64,000 nucleotides of DNA, taken from Streptomyces venezuelae. Lineage in GTDB: Bacteria > Actinomycetota > Actinomycetes > Streptomycetales > Streptomycetaceae. The stretch covers positions 3,062,001-3,126,000 of the forward strand of contig NZ_CP029193.1 of assembly GCF_008642355.1 (NCBI RefSeq), read 5' to 3'. The notes under the pieces were generated by a model, which worked only from the letters and a program-made list of their open reading frames with translations, made no database searches and was not told where the DNA came from. The number at the start of each line of letters is the position of its first letter. Position 1 is the stretch's first letter. Positions 24,745 to 33,699 of the stretch are shown in pieces. The translations under genes were made by a program, and so were the position numbers.

Positions 24745-26073
24745 ATGAACACAGCGGACCTTGGCCTGCCGGTGGATGTTCCGTCGACAGCGCTCTTCAC
24801 GGACCAGTACGAGCTGACGATGCTGCAGGCCGCGCTGCGGGCCGGCACCGGCGACCGGCGCTCCGTCTTCGAGGTCTTCACCCGCAGACTCCCCGAGGGA
24901 CGGCGCTACGGAGTGGTGGCCGGTACCGGCCGGGTCCTGGACGCCGTGGAGAACTTCCGCTTCGACTCGGGCGTCCTCGGCTTCCTGCGCGAGCGGAACA
25001 TCGTCGACGAGGCGACCCTCGAATGGCTCTCCGGGTACCGCTTCAGCGGCGACATCTGGGGCTACCCCGAGGGCGAGGTCTACTTCCCCGGCTCGCCGAT
25101 CCTGCGGGTCGAGGGGTCGTTCGCGGAGTGCGTGCTCCTGGAGACGGTGATCCTCTCCATCCTCAACCACGACTCGGCCATCGCGGCCGCCGCCTCCCGC
25201 ATGTCCTCGGCCGCCGGTGACCGCCCGCTGATCGAGATGGGCGCCCGCCGCACCCACGAGCTGGCGGCCGTCGCCGCGTCCCGCGCCGCCTACGTCGGCG
25301 GCTTCGCGACCACGTCGGACCTGGCGGCCGGATTCCGCTACGGCATCCCCACCGTCGGCACCAGCGCCCACGCCTTCACCCTGCTGCACGACAACGAGCG
25401 CGACGCCTTCCGGGCCCAGGTCGACTCGCTCGGCCGCGGCACGACCCTGCTGGTGGACACCTACGACGTCACCGAGGCCGTCCGCATGGCCGTCGAGGTC
25501 GCCGGGCCCGAGCTCGGCGCGGTGCGCATCGACTCCGGCGACCTGCTGCTCGTCGCCCACCGGGTGCGCCAGCAGCTGGACGAGCTCGGCGCGACGGAGA
25601 CGAAGATCGTCGTGACCTCCGACCTCGACGAGTACGCCATCGCCTCGCTCGCCGCGGCCCCCGTGGACGCGTACGGCGTGGGCACGCAGCTCGTCACGGG
25701 CTCCGGGCACCCCACCGCCTCCATGGTCTACAAGCTGGTGGCCCGCGCGCACTCGGCGGACCCGCAGGCCCCCCTGGAACCGGTGGCGAAGAAGTCGCTC
25801 GGCGCGAAGTCGTCCATGGGCGGCCGCAAGTGGGCCGCGCGCCGGACCGACCGGTACGGCGTGGCCGAGGCCGAGGTCGTCGGCACCGGCACCGTGCCCT
25901 CGGAGCTCGCCGACCGGCAGCTCCAGGTCGAGCTGGTCAAGGGCGGCGAGGTGCTCTCGCGCGAGCCGCTCGACGCGGTCCGCGACCGGCACGCGGCGGC
26001 GCGCGCGGGGCTGCCGCTCTCGGCGACGCAGCTCTCGCGGGGCGAAGCGGTCATTCCGACGGAATACGTCTGA
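24745..26073 (+). CDS. pncB: Nicotinate phosphoribosyltransferase
   Basis: A 442-residue enzyme converting nicotinate and PRPP to nicotinate mononucleotide in NAD salvage. Family blocks include ALFTDQYELTMLQAALRAG, FEVFTRRLPEGRRYGVVAG, IEMGARRTHELAA and AVRIDSGDLLLVAHRVRQ. ATG 24745 gives a normal N-terminus; a longer frame runs antisense through clpS. The nicotinamidase gene follows 123 bases downstream, so the two form the nicotinamide-to-NaMN branch. Confidence 0.95.
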   Translation: MNTADLGLPVDVPSTALFTDQYELTMLQAALRAGTGDRRSVFEVFTRRLPEGRRYGVVAGTGRVLDAVENFRFDSGVLGFLRERNIVDEATLEWLSGYRFSGDIWGYPEGEVYFPGSPILRVEGSFAECVLLETVILSILNHDSAIAAAASRMSSAAGDRPLIEMGARRTHELAAVAASRAAYVGGFATTSDLAAGFRYGIPTVGTSAHAFTLLHDNERDAFRAQVDSLGRGTTLLVDTYDVTEAVRMAVEVAGPELGAVRIDSGDLLLVAHRVRQQLDELGATETKIVVTSDLDEYAIASLAAAPVDAYGVGTQLVTGSGHPTASMVYKLVARAHSADPQAPLEPVAKKSLGAKSSMGGRKWAARRTDRYGVAEAEVVGTGTVPSELADRQLQVELVKGGEVLSREPLDAVRDRHAAARAGLPLSATQLSRGEAVIPTEYV

Positions 26074-26196
26074 CATCGCGAGGAGGGCGGCCCGGCCCCG
26101 GCGGGGCCCCCTCCCACAATGTGGTTGAAGTCTCTACGCTCGGTTCATCCGCCCGAGTCCCTGACGAGCCCCCTCCCCACGCGAAGGACACCCGCC

Positions 26197-26781
26197 ATGC
26201 GCCGCGCACTGATCGTCGTAGACGTGCAGAACGACTTCTGCGAAGGCGGCAGCCTCGCGGTCGCCGGCGGCGCGGACGTGGCCGCCGCCATCACGGAGCT
26301 GATCGGCCAGGCCCCGGCGGGGTACCGCCACGTGGTGGCGACGCGCGACCACCACATCGATCCGGGCGCGCACTTCTCGGACCACCCGGACTACGTCGAC
26401 TCCTGGCCGCCGCACTGCGTGGCCGGCACGGAGGGCATCGGCTTCCACCCGAACTTCGCCCCCGCGGTCGCCTCCGGCGCGATCGACGCGGTCTTCGACA
26501 AGGGCGCGTACTCGGCGGCGTACAGCGGCTTCGAGGGCGTCGACGAGAACGGGCTCTCCCTGGCGGAGTGGCTCCGCGAGCGGGAGATCACCGAGGTCGA
26601 CGTGGTGGGCATCGCCACGGACCACTGCGTGCGGGCGACGGCGGTCGACGCGGCGCGGGAGGGATTCAGGACGACGGTCCTTCTCGACCTGACGGCGGGG
26701 GTCTCGGCGGCGCGCACGGAGACGGCTCTCGCCGAGCTCCGCGCGGCGGGCGTCACCCTGACGGGCAAGCCCGTCGTGTGA
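26197..26781 (+). CDS. pncA: Nicotinamidase (isochorismatase-like)
   Basis: A 194-residue cysteine hydrolase that deamidates nicotinamide to nicotinate. The catalytic triad is visible: Asp9 in VVDVQNDF, Lys102 in FDKGAYSAAYSGF and Cys144 in GIATDHCVRATAVDA; metal-binding residues are in TRDHHIDPGAHF and SWPPHC. The substrate assignment rests on these nicotinamidase-type motifs and on the pncB neighbour. ATG 26197 is preceded by GCGAAGGACA. Confidence 0.93.
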   Translation: MRRALIVVDVQNDFCEGGSLAVAGGADVAAAITELIGQAPAGYRHVVATRDHHIDPGAHFSDHPDYVDSWPPHCVAGTEGIGFHPNFAPAVASGAIDAVFDKGAYSAAYSGFEGVDENGLSLAEWLREREITEVDVVGIATDHCVRATAVDAAREGFRTTVLLDLTAGVSAARTETALAELRAAGVTLTGKPVV

Positions 26782-26826
26782 CTGACCGCCCGGTGGCGGG
26801 CCGGGCCCGCAGACGCACGAGAGCCG

Positions 26827-27171
26827 TCAGAAGGGCGCCCCGGTCCCGCTGGGGCGGGAAGCCGCACGGCTCTGGCGGCGGAGCGCCCTGATCGGGTGCC
26901 AGAGCTCCCGCACGTCGTCCGGCGCCGTACGCCATATGAGGCCGTCCGGGTGGTGCAGGACCGCCGTCACCTCGTCCGGTGTCGGCGGCTCCGCGTTGCC
27001 CCGGAGGTAGACCGCCCGCAGGCCCAGGTTGCGCAGACGCGTCAGCGCCCTCGCGCGGTTCACGGCGTGCACGATCATCCTGACCGTGCCGCCGCCCCGG
27101 GACGGGTCCGGCAGGGTCAGCGCCACCACCACGCTGCCGTTCGGCAGCTTGCAGAAACCTCCTGCGGACAT
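26827..27171 (-). CDS. Conserved hypothetical protein
   Basis: A 114-residue soluble protein with no motif I recognise. It has a beta-rich start (GSVVVALTLPD), a basic helix (AVNRARALTRLRNLGLRAVYL), a conserved-looking PTPDEVTAVLHHPDGLIWR block and an Arg/Ser/Pro-rich disordered end. It resembles small streptomycete proteins usually found between the nicotinamidase and M6 protease genes. It is convergent with pncA. Confidence 0.75.
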   Translation of the reverse strand: MSAGGFCKLPNGSVVVALTLPDPSRGGGTVRMIVHAVNRARALTRLRNLGLRAVYLRGNAEPPTPDEVTAVLHHPDGLIWRTAPDDVRELWHPIRALRRQSRAASRPSGTGAPF

Positions 27172-27265
27172 GCTGGGTCACACCCCCGTGAGACATCGAG
27201 CGGGAGCCTGACGAGTCACAGCCGGACCCCGCGTCAATAAGAAATCCACAGACGCACCTAAACAC

Positions 27266-27301
27266 GATCGGCCGCCGCCCGCTAGAGGGCGACGGCCGAT
27301 C
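27266..27301 (-). terminator. Terminator after the M6 metalloprotease gene
   Basis: A 15-bp stem with one mismatch (GATCGGCCGCCGCCC with GGGCGACGGCCGATC) and a 6-base loop, 26 bases past the protease stop codon. Confidence 0.85.
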
Positions 27302-27326
27302 ATGACTTGACCTGCGAAAACGTCAA

Positions 27327-29738
27327 TTACTTCGTGGAGGGGCCCACCTGGACCGTGATCGTCGAGCCGTCCTTGGGCTGCTTGACGATCTTGATCTGAG
27401 TGTTGGTGTCAGTGACCTTGACACTTCCCGTGGGGTTCTCCTTGTACCAGTAGGTGCCCTTGTGGTCGTCGAAGACCGGGACGCCCTTCTGGGACTTGAT
27501 CTTCAGCGCGACGTCCGCGTTGTGGAGCGTGAACTTGTCCGTCGCGTACTTGCTGAAGGGCGCGTCGAACGGCTGGATCTTGTTGCGCAGAACCGTACCG
27601 TCCTTCCACTTCAGCGGCTTCGCATGCGCGTCGACCGGAAGGATCAGACCCTCGCCCGGGTGGGCGCTGGTGTTGTTGTCCTTCTGCGAGGTGTCCCACT
27701 GCCAGACCATCAGACCGGTCTGGTACGGGTAGTGCTCCACCCAGTCGGGGCGGACCTTGGAACCGAAGTTGTACGGGCCGACCTCAAGGGTCTTGTCGTA
27801 CGAGACGTACTGGCGGTTCTCGGCGAGGTAGTACTGGTCGTACTTCTTCGTGAAGGACTCACCGATGCGCGAGAAGCCCTTCGACGCCCAGCCGTTGTCG
27901 TCACCCTCGGCGCCGTCCTCGAACAGCTTCGCACCGTCCGCGGTGATCGTGAGCGCGTCGGCCGCGAAACCCTTGCCGCCCGCGCCGCCGTCCGTGGAGT
28001 AGCGGAAGCGGACGTCGACCTTCTTGCCCGCGTAGGCGTCGAGCGGGAAGACCAGCTTCTTGTACGCGCCGGAGACACCGGTCAGCGCGGGCTTGTCGCC
28101 GGCGTCACGGGTGATCGGCTTGCCGTCCGCGGTGCCGTCGACCGGCTTCCAGTTGGCGCCGCCGTCCGTGGACACCTCGGTGTAGAGGTAGTCGTAGTTG
28201 GCCTCGATGTCCCACCAGCCCTGCAGCGAGAGCTCGGCCTTGGACTTGCCGGTGAGGTCGACGGACCGCGTCAGGGTGTTCTTGAGGTCGTCGCCCTGGT
28301 CGCTCCACCACTGCTTGGAGCCCTCGGCGGGCTTCACGACCTTGGTGGTGACGGCCTTCTTCGGCAGGTCGACGACGAGCGCCTGACGGTGCCGGGTGTT
28401 GTACTCGGCGACGCCCAGCTTGTGCTCGGACGTCGTCGCGGCCTTCGCCTTGGCGTAGTCGAGCCAGCCCAGCTGGAACTTGTCCCAGGCGGTCATGTCG
28501 CCCGGCAGGTCACCGATGGCGTCCTTGCCGGTGCCGAGCCAGGAACCGGCCGACATCAGGGACCAGAAACCGACCGAGTTCTCGCCCTTGCCCGTGGTGT
28601 CGTACAGGTCGGGCAGGCCCAGGTCGTGGCCGTACTCGTGGGCGAACACGCCGAGGCCGCCGTTCTCCGGCTGCATCGTGTAGTCGCCGACCCAGATGCC
28701 CGTGTCGCCGATCTGGGTGCCGCCGGCCTTGTTGTTCGAGGGGCCGGTGCTGCCCGCGTCGTTGCCGTAGGCGTACCAGCGGTGCGCCCACAGGGCGTTC
28801 TCGCCCTCGGCGCCACCGCCGGCCGACTCGTCCTCGCCCGCGTGGACGATCTGGAAGTGGTCGATGTAGCCGTCGGGCTCGTTGAACTCGCCGTCGTTGT
28901 CGAAGTCGTAGCGGTCCCACTGGTCGTACTTGGCCAGGTCCGCCTTGATCTGCGCGTCCGTGCGGCCCTTCGCCTTCTGGTCCTTCGCCCAGGCGGTCAC
29001 GCCGTCCTTGACCGCGTCCCAGACGTTGGCGCAGTTGGTGTCGCCGCAGTAGTTCGAGCCGTAGCGGGCCTCGTTGTAGTCGACCTTGACCCAGTCGGAG
29101 ACCTCACCGTCGACCGAGTACCGGCCGGACGAGGTCTTCTCGTAGTAGGTCTTCAGCGAGTGCTTCGCCTTGCCCTTGGAGTCCTTGCCCTTCCCGAAGT
29201 ACAGGTCCTGGAAGTGCTTCTGGTCGTAGTCCTTCTGCCAGGCCGTGCTGTTGTCCTTGGCACGGTCCGGCTTGGCTATCTTGTTGTGCAGCGGTCCCGG
29301 CTTGCCGCCGTACTTCTTGACCGGCTGCTGCGGGCCCTCGGGGCCGTCCGGGTCGTACATGGTCGTGTCGTCGACCTTGTCCCCGAACTCCACCAGGATC
29401 GTGAAGATCTTGTCGGTCTTCTCCCGGCCCAGCTCGACGTACTTCTTGTCGTCGAGCTTGACGACCTTGGAGGCGCCCCTCTTCTGGACCTTGGCGTCAC
29501 CCGCGACGACCTGCTGCAGTGCTGCCTTGCGCTGCTGCGCCTGCTGCTTGCTGAACGGGCCGTCCAGGTCGTGGTCGACGTGCGCCTTCGGGCGCGACGG
29601 GTCCTGCCGGTCGATGGCCGGGGCCCCGCCCGAGGCCCCGTCCTCGGCCGAAGCCGTCGCCGCCGAGAACGTCGCGGCGGCCGCGGCCATCGCCACGGCC
29701 ACCGCGGTGGCTCTGAAGGTCCGTGTTCTGACTGTCAC
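27327..29738 (-). CDS. Secreted M6-family metalloprotease (immune inhibitor A-like)
   Basis: An 803-residue exported zinc protease. A signal peptide covers about the first 30 residues (VAVAMAAAAATFSAATASA). The catalytic zinc motif HEYGHDLGLPD starts at residue 367, the extended HExxHxxGxxD form of the M6 immune inhibitor A family. Later regions look like a beta-sandwich (VDLTGKSKAELSLQGWWDIE) typical of the MAM-like domain in these proteases. It starts with GTG preceded by GGGGGAGGA. Mature protein would act outside the cell on protein substrates; in streptomycetes such proteases are produced around differentiation, an inference here. Confidence 0.94.
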   Translation of the reverse strand: MTVRTRTFRATAVAVAMAAAAATFSAATASAEDGASGGAPAIDRQDPSRPKAHVDHDLDGPFSKQQAQQRKAALQQVVAGDAKVQKRGASKVVKLDDKKYVELGREKTDKIFTILVEFGDKVDDTTMYDPDGPEGPQQPVKKYGGKPGPLHNKIAKPDRAKDNSTAWQKDYDQKHFQDLYFGKGKDSKGKAKHSLKTYYEKTSSGRYSVDGEVSDWVKVDYNEARYGSNYCGDTNCANVWDAVKDGVTAWAKDQKAKGRTDAQIKADLAKYDQWDRYDFDNDGEFNEPDGYIDHFQIVHAGEDESAGGGAEGENALWAHRWYAYGNDAGSTGPSNNKAGGTQIGDTGIWVGDYTMQPENGGLGVFAHEYGHDLGLPDLYDTTGKGENSVGFWSLMSAGSWLGTGKDAIGDLPGDMTAWDKFQLGWLDYAKAKAATTSEHKLGVAEYNTRHRQALVVDLPKKAVTTKVVKPAEGSKQWWSDQGDDLKNTLTRSVDLTGKSKAELSLQGWWDIEANYDYLYTEVSTDGGANWKPVDGTADGKPITRDAGDKPALTGVSGAYKKLVFPLDAYAGKKVDVRFRYSTDGGAGGKGFAADALTITADGAKLFEDGAEGDDNGWASKGFSRIGESFTKKYDQYYLAENRQYVSYDKTLEVGPYNFGSKVRPDWVEHYPYQTGLMVWQWDTSQKDNNTSAHPGEGLILPVDAHAKPLKWKDGTVLRNKIQPFDAPFSKYATDKFTLHNADVALKIKSQKGVPVFDDHKGTYWYKENPTGSVKVTDTNTQIKIVKQPKDGSTITVQVGPSTK

Positions 29739-30219
29739 TTGATGCTGTCCTCCCCCGCGCCCCGCGCGAATAGGCGGACCGAAATTCCCGGTCGGAGGAG
29801 GTCCGCGCGCGATGTACGCGTCACAAGTGACGACATTCGACCGGAAGTGCTGGAGAAAAGACAGTCCTTGACTTGCTCAGGCCAAGTGCACTATGCAGAC
29901 GCCCGGAACCGCTATCCGGACACGGAGCGCCGTCCCGCGGCGAAGGTCAACGGGCGCGCCGCCCCGTCCACTTGGTGGACGCCATGAACCGGTGCGCCCC
30001 CTGTGCTCCGGCACCGTGGGTTAGGTCACGCTTACCAACCGTTCCTGTCGGGCATGCAGCGGAATAGAGTCAATCGACGGTGCGCCACCGCGCGAGACGG
30101 CATATCCCAAGTCGTCGCTGTCGAGCACCCTTTGATTCGTATACAGCCCGTTCATACATCCGCATCCGCCCCCATGACCACAAGTCGTGGGGGGATCACT
30201 GCCGAGGACGGATCACGTC
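29739..30219. other. Divergent promoter region, M6 protease / small membrane protein
   Basis: Four hundred and eighty bases without a convincing gene. A candidate iron box lies at 30021-30039. The half adjoining the protease contains a TTGGCCTGAGCAAGT segment (minus strand), close to the AdpA consensus TGGCSNGWWY with one mismatch. Neither site is proven. Confidence 0.5.
30021..30039. promoter_or_regulatory. Candidate iron box (DtxR/DmdR1-type)
   Basis: TTAGGTCACGCTTACCAAC matches 14 of 19 positions of the DtxR-family iron box as I recall it (TTAGGTTAGGCTAACCTAA), including both TTAGGT and ACC arms. It lies 181 bases before the small membrane protein start. Confidence 0.35.
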
Positions 30220-30531
30220 ATGCCGCGTCCCATGCCACGTCCGACCACCGCACAGATCACCTACGGGTCGGTGACCGTCGTCTTCTCGACGCTCGCGATG
30301 CTCCTGCTCTCCCAGACCTCCTCGGGAGTCGGCATCGCGGTGATAGCCCTGGCCGCCCTCGGCCTCGGCTTACTCGTCGCCATGACGGTCCCGCTGCCCA
30401 AACAGCCCGCCGCGCGCGCCGCGCGTTCCGTCCCGGTGGCCGCCTCCACCGGCGAGCGCGTCCCCGGGCAGCGCGTCGCCGGGCAGCGCGACTCCGTGCT
30501 CGCCGACTCCGTGCGCGAACCTACGCGCTGA
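30220..30531 (+). CDS. Small two-helix membrane protein
   Basis: A 103-residue protein with two adjacent membrane helices (VTVVFSTLAMLLLSQ and GVGIAVIALAALGLGLLVAM) and a basic, low-complexity cytoplasmic tail containing VPGQRVAGQRD. The first ATG of MPRPMPRPTT is used; a second ATG lies four codons later. Unknown function. Its last 11 bases overlap the 3' end of the convergent RDD gene. Confidence 0.72.
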   Translation: MPRPMPRPTTAQITYGSVTVVFSTLAMLLLSQTSSGVGIAVIALAALGLGLLVAMTVPLPKQPAARAARSVPVAASTGERVPGQRVAGQRDSVLADSVREPTR

Positions 30532-31183
30532 CCACCACGGTCTTGGCCGCCTTGTCGTGCAGGCCCTGCTTGTAGGGCTTGTCGAAGAAGCTCCAGCCGC
30601 CACAGATCGCCGTCCAGATACAGGCGCAGCAGAACGCGAAGGGCAGCCAGAGAACGGCCGCGCGGGCCAGCGCCGTCGACACGGTCGGCGTGGCCCCGTC
30701 GTTGAGGTTGGCCACCCGCATGCCCAGCCACTTCTTGCCGAGCGTCTGCCCGGTCCTGGAGATCAGGTAGGTGTCGTAGGCGATGTAGAGCAAGGCGGCC
30801 AGCAGTGACTGGCCGAACGACCTGCCCGTGTTCACCTTGTCCGGGTCGATGTCGTACTCGGACGTGCCGAACAACCACGTCAGCAGCCATACGACGACGC
30901 CCACCAGAATCATGTCGATGATGCGGGCCAGCACCCGCTTGCCGCTGTCGGCCAGCGGAGGCATCCCGGCGAGCGGGTCCGGCCCGCCGAGGCCCCCGGC
31001 ACCACCGCCGTACGGGTCGCCGCCGTAGGGCGGGGGCGGGGTGCCGTAGGGCGAGCCGCCGCCCGGGGGCGGGGTGTCGTACGGGGATCCGCCGCCCTGC
31101 GGGGGTTGCGGCGGCTGCTGCGGGGGCTGTTTCTTGAACGGGTCGTCGTCCGGCGGCGGGTACTGCGGCGGTTCGGTGCTCAT
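30521..31183 (-). CDS. RDD family membrane protein (proline-rich N-terminus)
   Basis: A 220-residue protein: residues 1-75 are Pro/Gly/Tyr-rich (GGGSPYGTPPPPYGGDPYGG), then an RDD domain with helices at LARIIDMILVGVVVWLLTWL, SLLAALLYIAYDTYL and LWLPFAFCCACIWTAICGGW. The domain's name residues are seen as Arg-Ile-Ile-Asp in the first helix, and GQTLGKKWLGMRV is the usual loop. RDD proteins are of uncertain function, some being ion antiporters. It lies beside a second RDD gene. Confidence 0.88.
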   Translation of the reverse strand: MSTEPPQYPPPDDDPFKKQPPQQPPQPPQGGGSPYDTPPPGGGSPYGTPPPPYGGDPYGGGAGGLGGPDPLAGMPPLADSGKRVLARIIDMILVGVVVWLLTWLFGTSEYDIDPDKVNTGRSFGQSLLAALLYIAYDTYLISRTGQTLGKKWLGMRVANLNDGATPTVSTALARAAVLWLPFAFCCACIWTAICGGWSFFDKPYKQGLHDKAAKTVVVSA

Positions 31184-31253
31184 GGCCCGAGTCGATCGCG
31201 ACGGCACCTGCTCCGCATCCGGCGAGCGGCCGACCGGGTTAGGGCACGGGCTC

Positions 31254-32882
31254 CTACCCGGCCACGAACGTGTTCGCCGCCTTGTCGTGCCAGCACTGGC
31301 GCCATGGCCGGTCGAAGACGCACCACACGACTCCGACGACGCCGATCACCAGGACGCCGGGGATGCTGTACACCAGCCAGCGCTTCAGCGCCGCCCCGAA
31401 CGTCGGCGCCTCGTGTTCCTCGATGTCCCGCACCTCGATGCCGCAGACCTTCTTGCCGAGGGTGCGGCCCCACTTGGCGGTGGGCAGCGCTTCGTAGACG
31501 ACGCCGAAGAGCAGCAGGACGGCGAGGATCAGGCCGAAGTAACCCGCGGTGGTGCCGTCCAGGAGCCAGACCGTCGTCTTCTCGCCGGAGAGCTTCGCCG
31601 CGTCGATCTTGCTGTCGATGTGGTCGGCGGCCTTGGTGCCGAGCGGCAGCGCGGCGGCGCCGGTGACGGCCGCGAGCACGACGGTGTCGATGAGACGTGC
31701 GGCCAGGCGTCGGCCGAGCCCGGCGGGGCGGGCCGCGGTCTGTGCCCGGACGCTCGCGAGGAACGGGTCCTCGGCGACCGGCTTCCAGGGCACGACGGGC
31801 TGCCCATCGCCCTGTTGGGCGGGGGCGGCGGGGTTCTGTGCGAGCTGGTGCACCTGCTGGGCCCAGGAGGGCGAGCCGCCGCCGGGCCCCGAGGTGACGG
31901 GGGTGGGGACACCGCCCTGCTGCGGGACGGAGGGCTGCCGGGGCCGGGGCTGCTGGGTCTGGGGCGGGGTGGGCGCCTGGGGGACCTGGGCCGCCTGCGC
32001 CGCCTGCGCCGCCTGCGGTGCTTGGGGCGCCTGCGGTGCTTGGGGCGCCTGCTGGGCCTGATCTGCCCGCGGGGCTTGAGGGGTCTGCGAGGCTTGGGGG
32101 GTCTGCGGGGCCTGGGGGGTCTGCGGGCTTTGCGGGGTCACGCCCCCCTGTTGCGGTACGGAGGGCTGCACCGCCGCAGCGGTCCTGCCGCCGCCCTGCC
32201 GCGCCGACTTGGGGCGGATCGCACGGATCGACATCGTGCCGTCGGTACCGGGGGACGGGGCGGGCCGCACCGGCCCCGTCGGCCGACGGAACGTCACCGT
32301 GCCCTCGCCGGCGGTCGGCTTCGCGGCACCCGGCGCCACCGGGCGGATCGTGACGGTGCCGGGGTCGCTGTCGTCGTGCGACGGCTCCGGGGTGGTCTCC
32401 TCGGCGCCGACCGGACCGGGCGCCGCGTCGCTCGGCACGCGCGGGTCGGGCCGGCCGGGCGCACCGCCCCAGGACACCTTGTGGTCCGGCTCCCCACCGA
32501 GTCCGGTCTGGCGGCCCGCGTCGGCGTGCCAGGCGGAGGCGGGCTCGGGCCGCGCCGCCTCGAACCGGCCCGTCTCGGGGTCCCCCTGCTCGGACTGGCC
32601 CGCGTGCGGCGCCTCGTCGAAGAAGACGGGTCCCGTCTCCTCGGCGGCGGGTACAGCGGGAGCGGCGGGGGTGACGGGCGCGGCAGGGGCCGCGGGGGCG
32701 ACGGGAGCGGCGGTCGCACCGGGCGGAGGCGGCAGCGGCTCGCCGTCGGACGGCGCGGGACGGCTCGTACCGGGCACCCAGGCGGCACCGTTCCAGTACC
32801 GGACATATCCGGGAATGGACGGGTCGGGGTAGTAGCCTTCGCGCGGCCGGTCGTCGCCTGGGGCCGGAGTTGGGGCGCTCAT
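31254..32882 (-). CDS. RDD family membrane protein with DUF2510 head and PQ-repeat linker
   Basis: A 542-residue protein. Residues about 12-45 form a DUF2510-type motif (REGYYPDPSIPGYVRYWNGA). The next 350 residues are low complexity, with many Gln-Ala-Pro repeats (TPQAPQTPQASQTPQAPR). An RDD domain fills the last 160 residues: RLAARLIDTVVLAAV, GRTLGKKVCGIEV and WCVFDRPWRQCWHDKAANTF. The N-terminal region probably faces the cytoplasm and mediates protein contact. ATG 32882 is chosen because DUF2510 begins right after it; the longer frame to 33365 lies antisense to ssgG. Confidence 0.87.
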   Translation of the reverse strand: MSAPTPAPGDDRPREGYYPDPSIPGYVRYWNGAAWVPGTSRPAPSDGEPLPPPPGATAAPVAPAAPAAPVTPAAPAVPAAEETGPVFFDEAPHAGQSEQGDPETGRFEAARPEPASAWHADAGRQTGLGGEPDHKVSWGGAPGRPDPRVPSDAAPGPVGAEETTPEPSHDDSDPGTVTIRPVAPGAAKPTAGEGTVTFRRPTGPVRPAPSPGTDGTMSIRAIRPKSARQGGGRTAAAVQPSVPQQGGVTPQSPQTPQAPQTPQASQTPQAPRADQAQQAPQAPQAPQAPQAAQAAQAAQVPQAPTPPQTQQPRPRQPSVPQQGGVPTPVTSGPGGGSPSWAQQVHQLAQNPAAPAQQGDGQPVVPWKPVAEDPFLASVRAQTAARPAGLGRRLAARLIDTVVLAAVTGAAALPLGTKAADHIDSKIDAAKLSGEKTTVWLLDGTTAGYFGLILAVLLLFGVVYEALPTAKWGRTLGKKVCGIEVRDIEEHEAPTFGAALKRWLVYSIPGVLVIGVVGVVWCVFDRPWRQCWHDKAANTFVAG

Positions 32883-33161
32883 GTCCGTCGTCCCGTATCT
32901 GCTCGGGGGTCTTTTGGGGGCTCCACATCTATCAGACCTCCGTGTCCCGTAGAGCGGGTCCCGCCCTACGGACCACTTTCCGGGCACGGTCCCCACACAT
33001 CCCCCGCGTCCCCCACGTCCCCTCCCCTGCCGCGTCCGCGAAGTCGTCCGGAGAAAGTTGCCGGAACTCGCGTAATGCTCCGGCGATCCCGCGCTCTCCA
33101 CTCGTACGGGTCCGCTCCCAGGACCCCTACGTGAGCTACGAGGAGAAGGAAGGGCATCGAC

Positions 33162-33647
33162 ATGCACTCCGTGGTGGAACGCGAGCTGGAGCTCAAACTG
33201 GTCCTGTCGCCGGAACGGGCCGTCCCCGTCCCGGCCCGCCTCACCTACCGCACCGCCGACCCCTACGCCGTCCACATCGCCTTCCACATCGGCTCCGAGC
33301 ACCCGGTGAACTGGACGTTCGCGCGGGAGCTCCTGGTGGAGGGGGTGTTCAGGCCGTGCGGCCACGGTGACGTGCGGGTCTGGCCGACGAAGGTGGACGG
33401 ACGCAGTGTCGTCCTGATGGCGCTGAGCTCACCGGACGGCGACGCCCTCCTGGAGGCGCCTGCCGCCGCGGTGTCGGCGTGGCTGGAGCGGACGCTGCGG
33501 GTGGTCCCTCCGGGCTCTGAGGGCGAGCGGCTCGGCATCGACGACGGCCTCGCCGAGCTGCTCGCGCCTGCCTCGGGCCGTGGCCGTGTGGACGAGCTGT
33601 GGCTGCGCGACCCGTGGCCCTCGGACGAGTCCAAGGACGGTGAGTGA
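33162..33647 (+). CDS. ssgG: SsgA-like sporulation protein (probably SsgG)
   Basis: A 161-residue SsgA/SsgB-like protein. SALPs occur only in morphologically complex actinomycetes and guide septum placement and wall remodelling during sporulation. The family core is clear: VPVPARLTYRTADPYAVHIAFH and NWTFARELLVEGVFRPCGHGDVRVWP, ending PAAAVSAWLERTLRVVPPG. SsgG is suggested by gene order: from memory ssgG in S. coelicolor lies between the immune inhibitor A/RDD genes and a glycolate-oxidase-type gene, exactly as here. It has a good GAAGGAAGGG ribosome-binding site. Confidence 0.88.
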   Translation: MHSVVERELELKLVLSPERAVPVPARLTYRTADPYAVHIAFHIGSEHPVNWTFARELLVEGVFRPCGHGDVRVWPTKVDGRSVVLMALSSPDGDALLEAPAAAVSAWLERTLRVVPPGSEGERLGIDDGLAELLAPASGRGRVDELWLRDPWPSDESKDGE

Positions 33648-33699
33648 GCTCCGCCGCCACGGGGGCGATGACGGAGAGACGTACTCATACACGTACAGG

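Noticed and set aside
27462..29987. An 841-residue plus-strand frame antisense to the M6 protease gene
   Set aside because: Val/Leu/Arg-rich shadow frame with no family motif, opposite a gene with an intact HExxH motif and signal peptide.
31074..33134. A 686-residue plus-strand frame antisense to the RDD genes
   Set aside because: Low-complexity composition arises from the complement of the Gln-Ala-Pro repeats.
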